Positions 53,682-61,909 of a stretch of DNA of 64,000 bases are shown here, in pieces (the stretch's first letter is position 1; each line of letters starts with the position of its first letter). Below the pieces are notes generated by a model, which had not been told where the DNA came from, ran no database searches, and saw only the letters and a program-made list of their open reading frames with translations. The stretch covers positions 1-64,000 of the forward strand of contig JAFSNB010000025.1 in NCBI GenBank assembly GCA_017447625.1. The letters are read 5' to 3'. The position numbers and the translations under genes are program-made. The stretch comes from Bacteroidaceae bacterium. GTDB lineage: Bacteria > Bacteroidota > Bacteroidia > Bacteroidales > Bacteroidaceae.

Positions 53682-54878
53682 ATGAACGAAAAAAACTTTG
53701 ATTTAGTACATCAGTCGGTGGTTCAACATTCAATGACTGCCGACGAGAGGCGGCTTGAGGAGCTGCGTATCAGGCGTGACACACAACTGCCGCCAATGAA
53801 TTTCCTGTTCCGGATCTTCGGAAAACCATGCTTCCCACGTGGCGAACTGGTGGCCGTCACGGGCAAGGCCAAGAGCGGAAAGACGCTCTTCAACTCCATG
53901 CTTATGGCCTGTTGTTTCCGTGATGAGGTACTCCATGTGCAACGTCCCCTCGACGATGCCAGTCCCCCACTCCGCTGCCTTTGGTACGACACAGAGCAGA
54001 GCGAGCAATCGACTCAGGATATCTTGATACACAGGATTATCCCGCTTATTGGGAAAGAGCCAGAGTCTGATTTGGATGTCTTCAATGTCCGCAGCCTCCA
54101 TTATGATGAGCGCCTGCGACTGTTCAAGGCGGCCGTGCAACGGTATCGCCCAGCTTTAGCCGTGCTCGATGGCGTACGTGACCTTTTGGCGGATATCAAT
54201 GACGGCGTCCGGGCCCAGGAGATCATCGAGGATCTGATGAAACTCGCACAGGCGACCGACTGCTGTATCGTCTGTGTACTCCACCAGAACAAAGGCATCG
54301 AGGACAGGAACCTGCGTGGATGGTTAGGCACGGAGCTGATGAACAAAGCCTTTGAAGTATATGCCTGCGAAAAGGTCAAGCCAGAGAATATCTTCATGGT
54401 AGAACAGACTCATACCCGCAAGTACGACCTCGGCAATCTCCTGTTTTTCCGTATGAACGAAGAGACCGAGCTGCCCGTGGTGTGTGATGCTCCGACACGC
54501 ATCGCAGCCAGCCTCGGCTATTCCAACACGGATAATAAACGGCAATACATGAACCGTGAGTATCTGCAGTTTGACGAGAATAACCGACCTCATCCCAAGA
54601 CCGATGAGCTGTTCTATGAGGCCCTCAAAGCCGGCCCGCTGTTCTACAGTGATATGCAAGCAAGGGTGCAGTCGTTGCTCAACTGCACCACACAGATGTG
54701 GAACAACATGTTCAGGGAGATGCGGGACAAGGGTGGTATCATCCGAACAATAAACCGTGATGGCAAAGCGGTCTGGGAACTGCCCCAGCATCAGGCTTCA
54801 CCAGTAAGTGGTCAGCCCTCTCAACCCGATCTGTTTGACCAGCTCGCCACCGTCTTAGGCAAAGGCCCCTCCTCTTAG
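53682..54878 (+). CDS. RecA/RepA-fold AAA ATPase
   Basis: I choose ATG 53682 (MNEKNFDLVHQSVV) over 53646, where the frame starts in the likely promoter region. The ~398-residue protein has Walker A VTGKAKSGKTLF near 61-72, Walker B LAVLDGVRDLL near 155-165, and VLHQNKG near 198-204, typical of RepA/AAA_25 hexameric ATPases. The C-terminal part resembles a winged-helix. The last residues GKGPSS and the stop codon are encoded by a G+C-rich repeat. It may be a replicative helicase-like ATPase of a mobile element. Confidence 0.8.
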   Translation: MNEKNFDLVHQSVVQHSMTADERRLEELRIRRDTQLPPMNFLFRIFGKPCFPRGELVAVTGKAKSGKTLFNSMLMACCFRDEVLHVQRPLDDASPPLRCLWYDTEQSEQSTQDILIHRIIPLIGKEPESDLDVFNVRSLHYDERLRLFKAAVQRYRPALAVLDGVRDLLADINDGVRAQEIIEDLMKLAQATDCCIVCVLHQNKGIEDRNLRGWLGTELMNKAFEVYACEKVKPENIFMVEQTHTRKYDLGNLLFFRMNEETELPVVCDAPTRIAASLGYSNTDNKRQYMNREYLQFDENNRPHPKTDELFYEALKAGPLFYSDMQARVQSLLNCTTQMWNNMFREMRDKGGIIRTINRDGKAVWELPQHQASPVSGQPSQPDLFDQLATVLGKGPSS

Positions 54879-54911
54879 GCCCCTATATAGGGGGCCATAG
54901 AGGGGGGCTTT
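54865..54911. repeat. G+C-rich palindrome at the end of the AAA ATPase gene
   Basis: GGCCCCTCCTCTTAGGCCCC, then TATATAGGGGGCC and ATAGAGGGGGGC. It provides the last codons and the stop of the ATPase gene, so the repeat defines the C-terminus. Confidence 0.7.
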
Positions 54912-54941
54912 GCCTCATTCTCAGAAGGCAAATTAGGGAAA

Positions 54942-55904
54942 ATGAAGTTTCAAGAATTGTTGGACCAATGCTCGCTAAAGGCAGCGGGAAAGGAAATCGG
55001 ACTCGATGTCCGGGTGGTCGAAGGTCAGCTGGTATGCACACCGTTCGACCCGGATGACCCGCGCTATTCCGTGGACTTCATTTTCCCATCAACGAAGATG
55101 GTCGAAGCCTGCAGAGCTGATGACTTCGACTTCTTCCAGCCTTTCATCAACGCCGGAAAACTGACCATCGAACAGATGCACCACGCAGCACAGCGTTACC
55201 ACCTCGGCAAGACCAAAAGCGGCAGCCCTATGTTCTGGATGATTGATGATATGTTAGATCCCCTCGATGCCCGCATAATGCAGTCCGAGAGTTCCGACAC
55301 CTGGGTTTCACAACTGCTGAAGAAACGCGAGCCTCTCATCCGATACTGGCAAGTCCATCACTGTCTCTTCGGCCTGCATTTACTGAACTCGGATTTCTGT
55401 GATAAGTCTATTTCGAACACGAATCTAACTAATAGCACGAATAATCCTTCGATAAAATCCAGAACCAATGATTTGTCAGATTCGTGCGATTCGTGTTCAG
55501 GAGAAAATATATCCGCTGAATCCATGTCATCCGTGGTCGTAAAAACCAATTCGTTGGATTCATGCGATTCGTGTTCAGGAAACAAACCCATCTCAATAGT
55601 GGAATCCGAGTCTTCAGCAGTAATACTCTCCGAGCTCTTCCCCGAAAGCCTCTGGATGGCTTATGTCTCGACTACCCACCTGAGCTATGATCTCTTTGTC
55701 CCTTTGCAGGGGCGCAACGTCACCATCTATCCACGTACCGATCCATACCTCTCCAACTATCTCTTCTTCGATGACTTCATAGCATCAGTCCTCAAAGGTC
55801 TCGACATCCACATCTCAGTCTCCTCCATTCTCGAGGATTATGCCACCGATGAACAGAAATCCCGTTGCATCGACCTCGTCGATTTCCTCTTGGAAGAACA
55901 GTAG
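54942..55904 (+). CDS. Toprim-like (DUF6371-type?) protein with repeat insert
   Basis: The 320-residue protein follows the ATPase by 63 nt. The N-terminal ~150 residues include GKTKSGSPMFWMIDDML. The C-terminal third has SIVESESSAVILSELFPESL, then STTHLSYDLFVPLQGRNVT, which resembles the Toprim-like part of primase-related DUF6371 proteins; the usual Lys after ESE would be Ser. Between them about 65 residues (DSCDSCSG twice, NTNLTNSTNN) are encoded by 9-nt element sequence (55415-55582). Family assignment is tentative. Confidence 0.65.
   Translation: MKFQELLDQCSLKAAGKEIGLDVRVVEGQLVCTPFDPDDPRYSVDFIFPSTKMVEACRADDFDFFQPFINAGKLTIEQMHHAAQRYHLGKTKSGSPMFWMIDDMLDPLDARIMQSESSDTWVSQLLKKREPLIRYWQVHHCLFGLHLLNSDFCDKSISNTNLTNSTNNPSIKSRTNDLSDSCDSCSGENISAESMSSVVVKTNSLDSCDSCSGNKPISIVESESSAVILSELFPESLWMAYVSTTHLSYDLFVPLQGRNVTIYPRTDPYLSNYLFFDDFIASVLKGLDIHISVSSILEDYATDEQKSRCIDLVDFLLEEQ
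55415..55582 (+). repeat. 9-nt element remnants in frame in the Toprim-like gene
   Basis: GAACACGAATCTAACTAATA to AAAATCC (55415-55462) aligns with the inner half of the intergenic element at 22915. GATTCGTGCGATTCGTGTTC (from 55479) and a second GATTCATGCGATTCGTGTTC block (about 55557-55578) match its other half. All are translated. Confidence 0.8.
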
Positions 55905-55965
55905 CAACTACCTTAACGATAACCTTAACGATAACGATAACCTTAACCTTAACGATGAACCACGG

Positions 55966-56058
55966 GATTGCCTGCGGCAAGAAATCCAAGTAAAATCTTG
56001 ATGAAAATCAGAAAAATCTCTGTGAATATATTTTTGATAGATTTCTACGCGAAGCGTA
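55966..56058 (+). repeat. Two-hairpin repeat element, copy 3
   Basis: It starts GGATTGCCTGCGGCAAGAAA, has GAAAATCAGAAAAATC words, and ends GATTTCTACGCGAAGCGTA. Same layout as the copy upstream of fcl. A short TTAACGATAACC tandem (55910-55955) precedes it. Confidence 0.75.
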
Positions 56059-56107
56059 TAAATAAAGCCTTTGGCAAGCCTTCCCAAACGGCCAAACGAC
56101 CAAGTAT

Positions 56108-56212
56108 GGATTGCCTGCGGCAAGAAATCCATTATGATAAGGAGCCCTCTCCAGCTCCCCCTCAAGGGGAGAGAGCCCCCCTCCCTTTGGGGGAGGGGTT
56201 GGGGGAGAGGCT
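56108..56212. repeat. Repeat-element fragment and G+C-rich palindromes
   Basis: GGATTGCCTGCGGCAAGAAA (56108-56127) repeats the start of the two-hairpin element. At 56141-56212 there are CCTCTCC...GGAGAG and CCCCTCCCTTTGGGGGAGGGG palindromes of the family that invades coding regions. Confidence 0.7.
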
Positions 56213-56256
56213 GGTTTTTCGTTTTTGTTTTCGTCTTCAAGTTTTGAGCTCTCGAA

Positions 56257-56496
56257 TCACGGTTCCCCAAGATATTCAAAGATCAGCCGCACCTGATAAG
56301 AGGTGAAGAGCTTCTGAGTCTTTCGGTACCCGGAGCGGTTGAGCAGATCGGTCAGTTCGGTGTTGCGCCGTATCCATTCCATCATACGGTTCACGGCAGC
56401 ATGAGTGGTGAGGTAAGGGGCGTAGGCGGCTGCTATCTCAGCCTTACTCATCGGCTTGACAGTCCACTCGCGGATTTCTTCTTTTTCTTGTTGCAT
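56257..56496 (-). CDS. DUF4248 family protein
   Basis: I choose ATG 56496 (MQQEKEEIREWTVKPMSK) because a TATCTTTG -7 box (complement of 56541-56548) lies between it and the longer start at 56553. The 79-residue protein shows AEIAAAYAPYLTTHAAVNRM, RNTELTDLL and SYQVRLIFEYLGEP. DUF4248 genes accompany HU-like, smalltalk and amidase genes in Bacteroidales. It looks like a small helical DNA-binding protein, possibly the regulator of the divergent module (inference). Confidence 0.82.
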   Translation of the reverse strand: MQQEKEEIREWTVKPMSKAEIAAAYAPYLTTHAAVNRMMEWIRRNTELTDLLNRSGYRKTQKLFTSYQVRLIFEYLGEP

Positions 56497-56553
56497 AACA
56501 GAATATCTTTTAAGTCTATATTGTATTTGTTTTACGACTGCAAAGATACTCAT

Positions 56554-56887
56554 TTTCTTCCAATTATCCTCACTTTTCCAATAGATAAACGTATCGAAAT
56601 GTACAGTATTCTTTAGTTGCGTCCCCTACCCTTTTTCATCGTACAATTCACACCTTTTCACTCACTACCTTTGCATCACAATTCAAGAAGTCCATGGGGT
56701 TTTGCCCCAAACCCCATAGGGTTTTAGCGAAAACCTCTAGGAAACATTGACCATTGACCATTGAACATTGAACCTTGAACCCTGAACCACTAACCCTTCA
56801 CCACTAACCCTTAACCACTAACCCCGACTCTCAGCCCCTGTAACGAGTCCCTCCTAACAAGGAGGTTAAGAGGGGGCAACGAAGCGT
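56554..56887. other. Divergent intergenic region with short-period repeats
   Basis: Between the DUF4248 and HU genes. It contains a plus-strand TACCTTTG box (near 56666), a CCCCAAACCCCATAGGGTTTT palindrome (56703-56725), and a gradient of CATTGACCATTGAACATTGAA into CCACTAACCCTTAACC repeats (56750-56825). No coding sequence is seen. Confidence 0.55.
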
Positions 56888-57361
56888 ATGAAGAAAATAC
56901 AGTACAGTGTTGCAATGATGCGAAACATCCGCAGCGGCGAGCAGAAGGCGTACGCCAATCTGCAACTGACCGGCATCGTGAACATCAGCGAACTCGCAGC
57001 TCACATCACCGAGCACAACTCCGTGTTCTCCAAGGGAACCATCGTCGGTATCCTGACCGAGCTGGGAGTATGTATGCGTGAGCTCATCCTCCAGGGCTAC
57101 AAGATCGACCTTGGCGATATCGGCACCTTCGCCCCCAGCATCTCATCCGAGGGAGCCGCTCAGAAGGCCGACTTCACCGCCCAGTACATCAAGGAGATGG
57201 GCATCAATTTCCTGCCTGGTAAGGCGTTCGACCACCTCCGCCGTGATGCCGAATTCGAGAAGACAACCACCCGTAAGGCTCAGGCCGCAGCCCTTGCAGC
57301 ACAGACTGCCGGTGAGGAGAGTGCCAGCTGGGCAGACGAGGAGGAAACGAACGAACCGTAA
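56888..57361 (+). CDS. HU-family DNA-binding protein
   Basis: The 157-residue protein of the Bacteroidetes HU-like type has an N-terminal strand set (MKKIQYSVAMMRNIRSGEQKA, QLTGIVNISELAAHI) and an arm region (YKIDLGDIGTFAPSISSEG), longer than bacterial HU (90). The tail is Ala/Glu-rich. It is followed by a smalltalk gene and an amidase, the usual order in this order of bacteria. Confidence 0.88.
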   Translation: MKKIQYSVAMMRNIRSGEQKAYANLQLTGIVNISELAAHITEHNSVFSKGTIVGILTELGVCMRELILQGYKIDLGDIGTFAPSISSEGAAQKADFTAQYIKEMGINFLPGKAFDHLRRDAEFEKTTTRKAQAAALAAQTAGEESASWADEEETNEP

Positions 57362-57660
57362 TCCCCCCTTTGGGGGGGGACACGGGGGGCCAACCATTAA
57401 CCACAGGTTTGTCTGATACAACGAATATCCTATCAACAACGGATTACGCGGATTTAACGGATATTCTTCAACATTAATTGCCATTAATTAACCCGTTAAT
57501 TTATCATTAATGAATAATTATATGGACAAATTTATGGTAATTACAGGTTAAAAGTATAAAGCTGCGCGCAGCTCTTAAACCCCTTAAACCCTTAAACCCT
57601 TAAACCCTTAAACTATTAAACTATTAAGCCATTAAGCCATTAAGCCATTAAACTATTGAA
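57361..57660. repeat. Mixed repeats between HU and smalltalk genes
   Basis: A G+C-rich palindrome (57361-57391) is followed by a partial 9-nt element arm (57435-57463). Next comes the ACATTAATTG...CCCGTTAATTTATCATTAAT element shared with 33196-33262, then CCCTTAAA octamers (four copies) and CTATTAAA/CCATTAAG units up to the smalltalk ATG. No gene seen. Confidence 0.75.
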
Positions 57661-57765
57661 ATGTCTGATACAACGAAACGAACCATCAAACGGGTGTTTG
57701 ACATCATTGTCACCATCCTCACAGCTCTCATCACCTCACTGACCACCCAGAGCTGCATGCATTAA
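57661..57765 (+). CDS. Smalltalk protein (34-aa membrane peptide)
   Basis: A 34-codon frame begins MSDTTKRTIKRVFDIIVTIL and ends TTQSCMH. A basic N-terminus precedes a ~20-residue hydrophobic stretch and a terminal SCM. Size, composition and position between an HU gene and an amidase match the smalltalk family of Bacteroidales. No function is known. Its single hydrophobic span next to a leaderless amidase resembles a holin-endolysin pair (inference). Confidence 0.8.
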   Translation: MSDTTKRTIKRVFDIIVTILTALITSLTTQSCMH

Positions 57766-57944
57766 GCCAATGTAAGATGTAAGAGGGATGATGTAAGATG
57801 TGTCCGGAGCAAAGCGATACCACCCCAAGGAGAGCAATTAGAACTATCAACGATAAGACTGTCTCTAAACTCTAAACTCTCAACACTTAACTTTATCTGG
57901 TATGAACGCAGCTTGCGCACTTACATCGTCCCTTTTGCTCTCAA

Positions 57945-58080
57945 GGTCTTGGATCCACGTCAGTGGATGTGAAAAGTGTTTGGGATTGGCTAAAAGCTTG
58001 CTTTTAAAGACAAGAACATAACACTTTACATTGGGGCTCGAAGAGCCTCAAGACCGAAGAAAGGGTTTTTCAGGTTTTTT
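57945..58080 (+). ncRNA. Candidate structured RNA, four-helix fold
   Basis: GGTCTTGG (57945-57952) pairs with TCAAGACC (58048-58055). Inside are hairpin ATCCAC/GTGGAT (57953-57968), stem AAAGTGTT (57973-57980) with AACACTTT (58020-58027) capped by TAAAAG/CTTTTA (57991-58006), and hairpin GGCTC/GAGCC (58035-58047). The helices abut without gaps, like a cloverleaf. T-rich runs follow (58066-58080). Protein coding is not apparent. It is an sRNA or regulatory leader of the amidase. Confidence 0.5.
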
Positions 58081-58156
58081 GTCTCCAAACATCGTGCAAC
58101 TATTAAACTCTTAAACTATTAAACTCCTTAAACTCTTAAACTATTAAACTCTTCAT
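58081..58156 (+). repeat. CTTAAACTATTAAACT repeats upstream of the amidase
   Basis: An imperfect 8-10-nt period (ACTATTAAACTCTTAAACTA) fills the space from 58098 to the amidase start. The same word family occurs at 57570-57655, 60375-60420 and 61740-61785. Confidence 0.65.
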
Positions 58157-58588
58157 ATGAAACCTTTAAAATCAGTAAAACTCATCATTATCCATTGTGT
58201 TGCGAACAAATGCAACCGCCCATTCAGTGTGGAGAACCTGATAGCCTGCGGTAAGGCGAAGTACGGCCAGTGCTCATACCACTATTATGTGCGTCGCAAT
58301 GGCGATATCATTCCACTGTTGCCGGAGAGCGTCCAGGGAGTCCATGCCCGTCATTACAACTACTGTTCTCTTGGTATCGTCTATGAAGGCGGTCTGGATG
58401 AGAGAGGAGTTGCAGCAGACACCCGTACCGAGGCCCAGAAGCACTCCTTGTATGAGCTCCTGAAAGCCCTCACCGCCGAGTATCCCGAAGCCCGTATCAT
58501 GGGCCATTGCGAGTTGCCCCATGTAGCAAAAAAATGCCCCTGCTATCGACCCAGCATAGAATATGCCGATCTACAGCCGGAGCACTAA
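58157..58588 (+). CDS. N-acetylmuramoyl-L-alanine amidase (Amidase_2)
   Basis: The 143-residue amidase resembles phage T7-type lysozymes. Likely zinc ligands are His in LIIIHCVANKC near 11-13, the second His in GHCELPHVAKKCPC, and Cys of KCPC; SYHYYVRRNGDI and GVHARHYNYCSLGIVYEGG surround the active site. It has no signal peptide, so export would need a holin-like partner or lysis. The smalltalk peptide and HU gene upstream form the conserved module. Confidence 0.92.
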   Translation: MKPLKSVKLIIIHCVANKCNRPFSVENLIACGKAKYGQCSYHYYVRRNGDIIPLLPESVQGVHARHYNYCSLGIVYEGGLDERGVAADTRTEAQKHSLYELLKALTAEYPEARIMGHCELPHVAKKCPCYRPSIEYADLQPEH

Positions 58589-58620
58589 TAAAAGAGTGAC
58601 CCGAATTCCCTTGGGGTTTG

Positions 58621-58908
58621 TTACGCCCACTGATTCACATGCTTATACTTCTCCTTCAATTCAAGATCTTTATTCATAACTGCAACAGTATCTGGGTGCA
58701 AAAGTACGAAATAAAATTAATACAGAAGATGTTTGACCTGGTTTTCTTTCGTTTTACTATAAAGAGAAGCAAATTGATTCCCACAACATCCATTCACGAG
58801 GCATTCCTAAAGTTTCATGCATTACCCACATCAGTCCCTTGGCAAACTTCTCCATCCCGAACTCACGCACTGCTGCGATTGAGTCTTTCAACTCAGAATT
58901 GTCTCTCA
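58621..58908 (-). pseudogene. Remnants of a nucleotidyltransferase-like gene and an 18-aa frame
   Basis: Reading the minus strand, 58908-58757 encodes LRDNSELKDSIAAVREFG, then KFAKGLMWVMHETLGMPREW, before a TAG. This resembles the C-terminal part of Bacteroidetes NTP_transf_5-type nucleotidyltransferases. Below it a TACTTTTG box (complement of 58699-58706) precedes an 18-codon frame MNKDLELKEKYKHVNQWA (58677-58621). Both look like truncated leftovers of lost genes. Confidence 0.5.
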
Positions 58909-58910
58909 AC

Positions 58911-60242
58911 TTAAACCCTCACCCCCATATCATCAAGAGACAAGCCATGATAGGTTATCTCATAGTCTGCACATTGACCAGTCGCTTGGAGAAAGCGGAG
59001 GGTCTTTTCCTTCAGCACTCCAAGGTCTATTTCCTTTGCCTGCCGTTTCACCTCGAATACATCCAAGGTTTTGGACAACTCATCACACGCTATGATGTCT
59101 ATCTCGTTCTCACCCTTTCTATCCCACCACGAGGAGATGTGAGTATAGGCACCACCTTCCATCAACTGCATCTTGAAAAAACGTTCCAGCACCTTCCCGC
59201 TATAGGCAGAATAGTCCCTTGCTACGATGGCAGCCAGTTTATCGTAGGCATTTGCCTCAATAACACTATTATATTTATAAATAAATCTGAACCAGAAACG
59301 AAGGAAACAGTCACCAATAGTGTAACGGACATTCTTTCCGGTGGACTTTTGGAACATGGGACGATTCTTCTCTATCAAACCGTAGTCATTCTCCAAGCGG
59401 GTGATATATCCAGAAATCTCCAAGTTCATGACGCCTTCGATATCGCTGCGCGACGTATGCCCTTCCGCTATCAGTTTCAGGATATCGAAATAACGCCCAT
59501 AGTCCCTGCCGAACTCTTCTATAAGCATATTCTTGCCCTCATAGATGAAGAATGAGTTTTTGGAGACCACCTTGCTCAGCATCTTGCGATATGTTGTGGC
59601 ACCGCTGTCCATCAACATCTCCACGTATTTTGCGACACCGCCCGTGAGGACAAACAATGCCAAAAGGTCTTCGCACGTATATTGGTCATTGTATGTCTTC
59701 AAGATGTCTTTCAAGGTTGAAGGCATGAAAGGCTCAATCTTGAAATATTCTGTCTGGCGTCCATACAGAGGTTCTTTTCTGTCCAGGAACAGCCTGTTCA
59801 TCATCGAATATACGGATCCGCACACTACCAGATTCATCTTGGCCTGTCCTTTATTCAAGTCCCAGATTTTCTGCATCTGCGAGAAGATGGAGTCGTTCAC
59901 CCGTTGAAAGTCTTGGAACTCGTCAAGGATCAATGTCAAAGGTCTGGACTTCGACAGTTCTACGATATAGGCAAACAGTTTGGCAAAACTCTCAGGCTGC
60001 CCGAGAAGAGGAATTTGCAACTTTACCTCTATCTCCTCTGCGAACTCACGGCACAACTCACTTTCCGAACTACGTGAGACAAAGAAGTACAGGAAGGGCT
60101 CATCCTCATACGCCTTCATCAGCAGTGAAGTCTTACCGATGCGCCGGCGTCCCGTTAGGATTGTAAATTGTGCTACATGGCGAGACATTTCCCGAATCTC
60201 ACGTAGCCTCTTTATTTCATATTCCCTATCGAAGAACTTCAT
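58911..60242 (-). CDS. AAA ATPase with DUF234 C-terminal domain
   Basis: The 443-residue protein has an N-terminal ATPase (TGRRRIGKTSLLMKAY near 30-45, Walker B LTLILDEFQDF near 101-111), a winged-helix middle (GYITRLENDYGLI) and a DUF234-type nuclease-like end (KGENEIDIIACDE, VFEVKRQAKE near 375-415). These archaeal-type ATPases occur widely in Bacteroidetes and often lie in mobile or defence regions. Role unknown. It has its own consensus promoter. Confidence 0.9.
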   Translation of the reverse strand: MKFFDREYEIKRLREIREMSRHVAQFTILTGRRRIGKTSLLMKAYEDEPFLYFFVSRSSESELCREFAEEIEVKLQIPLLGQPESFAKLFAYIVELSKSRPLTLILDEFQDFQRVNDSIFSQMQKIWDLNKGQAKMNLVVCGSVYSMMNRLFLDRKEPLYGRQTEYFKIEPFMPSTLKDILKTYNDQYTCEDLLALFVLTGGVAKYVEMLMDSGATTYRKMLSKVVSKNSFFIYEGKNMLIEEFGRDYGRYFDILKLIAEGHTSRSDIEGVMNLEISGYITRLENDYGLIEKNRPMFQKSTGKNVRYTIGDCFLRFWFRFIYKYNSVIEANAYDKLAAIVARDYSAYSGKVLERFFKMQLMEGGAYTHISSWWDRKGENEIDIIACDELSKTLDVFEVKRQAKEIDLGVLKEKTLRFLQATGQCADYEITYHGLSLDDMGVRV

Positions 60243-60292
60243 ATTTACTATTTTTATCGAACTCTACAGTTCCGAACTCGCGGTTTCGATTG

Positions 60293-60323
60293 CAAAAATA
60301 TTCTTTTTTCTAACCTCCACAAA
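60293..60323 (-). promoter_or_regulatory. Promoter of the AAA/DUF234 ATPase
   Basis: On the minus strand TTTG (complement of 60320-60323), a 19-nt spacer and TATTTTTG (complement of 60293-60300). An exact consensus match about 50 nt before the start codon. Confidence 0.75.
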
Positions 60324-60447
60324 ATTTCTTAACGCAATTTATGAATTGTCACCCTACAGCTCCACAGCTCTACAACCCATTAAACCATTAAACTTCTTAA
60401 ACTTTTGGAACTTCTTAAACAAAACGGTTATCGTTAACATTGTGTCG

Positions 60448-60729
60448 TCATGACTTCTTAACGACGATCCAATGTCCCTCCTTACGTCCGCCTTCACGAA
60501 TCAACACGCCCTTTTCACGAAGCCGCTTCGTATGGTAGTACACTCCATCAGGAGTCATATCACACACACGAGCCAACTCCTCTGACGTTATGTTTGGATT
60601 CTCCAAAATCAAACTCAGGATCTTTTCCGTAGTCTTTTCCGTAGTCTTTTCCGTAGTCACCACATCCTTCGCCTGCCTAATGGTTGCATACACCATAAAC
60701 TCATTCTGCCTGTACTTCGGTGGGCCTTC
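60448..60729 (-). pseudogene. C-terminal remnant of an AlbA_2/RecG-like ATP-binding protein
   Basis: The readable end is a winged helix (ILENPNITSEELARVCDMTP, then VYYHTKRLREKGVLIREGG) preceded by TTEKTTEKTTEK from a 12-nt repeat. Upstream codons PPKYRQNEFMVYATIRQ match the segment before this wHTH in AlbA_2 ATP-binding proteins. The frame begins right after the TAG of the neighbouring ORF6N gene, so the main body is lost. An ATG at 60696 could still give an 82-aa DNA-binding protein. Confidence 0.6.
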
Positions 60730-61607
60730 CTACTTAAGTTTCTCAATCACTTCTTCGGGAGTAAATCCCACTTTGATAATAGTACACAAGCCCCTTCCCA
60801 TGTCCTTCACTGAAGTGCCCAACAGCCACACATCATCGTCAACTATCAAAGGTCATGTACTGCATGTGGCAGTTGTACATAACTGATAGGCTCATACTGT
60901 TGGTTGTGCTTCTCAAAATCCAACTCAGACTGTTTGGTATATCGTGTGTGAACAATGCATTCCACACCCGGCTCCCGCTTGTCCAGCCAAAGCAGCGTGC
61001 GCTCGTCCACAAAATTGTCAATCAATACCACTCTCTTCTCCGCACTCCTAACCAATCCGCTTATGAAGGTATAGGCATCCCACACACAACCTGTGCCAAA
61101 CAATTCTTCAGTTGAAACTGCGGGCGATAGTTCTTCAATCTTATCCAGCACCACATCCAGTTTCTTCTCCGTTTCAATCTGCTTCTGCTCCAATGCGCCA
61201 ACCCGTTGGAACAATCCGGCATTAGAAGTAAGGAAACGTCTCATCGCGACAAATGCCCGCATGATGGAGATACTGATTTTCTCAGCCAAATCATTATGCA
61301 GAACACCACTTAACTGAGAGACGCCTTGTTCTGTAAACACGTATGGAAGAGCACGACGATCACCACCTCTAACGTTTGAAATGCCAATTTGGCACTTCAA
61401 AGCTTTCCACTCCTCTTTGGTCAATTGAAACATAAAATCTTCGGGGAAACGACCTATATTGCGTTTTACCTGTCTGTTCAATTGCCCTGTGTCAACCTTA
61501 TAGAACACAGCCAAATCTCTATCCAGCATCACCTGCACTCCACGAACCAAATATATCCGAGCCTGAATATCAGTAAGTGATGTTAGCTGTCTATCCTGCA
61601 CCACCAA
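60730..61607 (-). pseudogene. ORF6N-domain protein gene with 3' frameshift
   Basis: The frame from 61607 gives an N-terminal ORF6N domain (LVRGVQVMLDRDLAVFYKVD, GRFPEDFMFQLTKEEW, LPYVFTEQGVSQLSGVL), a short coiled coil, and a PLD-like C-terminal domain (VLIDNFVDERTLLWLDKR). It stops early at 60846 after HAVHDL. One base added near 60858 would continue as LIVDDDVWLLGTSVKDMG to a TAG at 60730, the expected family end. It is a recent frameshift or a sequencing error. Confidence 0.75.
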
Positions 61608-61909
61608 TGCGTTTTCATTGATAATCTTCTTTGCCCTACTTCCACTGTAGTTTGTTTTGGTTCGTTCAATTCGTGTTCGTCTTTAGATTTTTGATTCAGA
61701 TTTTTGACAGATTTTGAGCGGAGCGACCCACTTAAACCTCTTAAACTTCTTAAACCACTTAAACTTTTAAGCTCCTTAAACCAGGTGGATCAAAGAGTCC
61801 CCTGATCCCCTCTTCAGCCTTCAGCCTTCATACTTCACACTTCAGCCCTCAGCCCTCTTTCACACTTCAGCCCTCAGCCTTCATACTTCAGCCTTCATCC
61901 CTCATTCCT
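61608..61909. repeat. Short-period repeats downstream of hicB
   Basis: ACTTAAACCTCTTAAACTTC-type repeats (61737-61785) are followed by CTTCAGCCTTCATACTTCA / CAGCCCTCAG repeats up to the hicB stop (61820-61910). A TTCGTGTTCG fragment lies near 61670. Nothing coding is seen. Confidence 0.65.
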
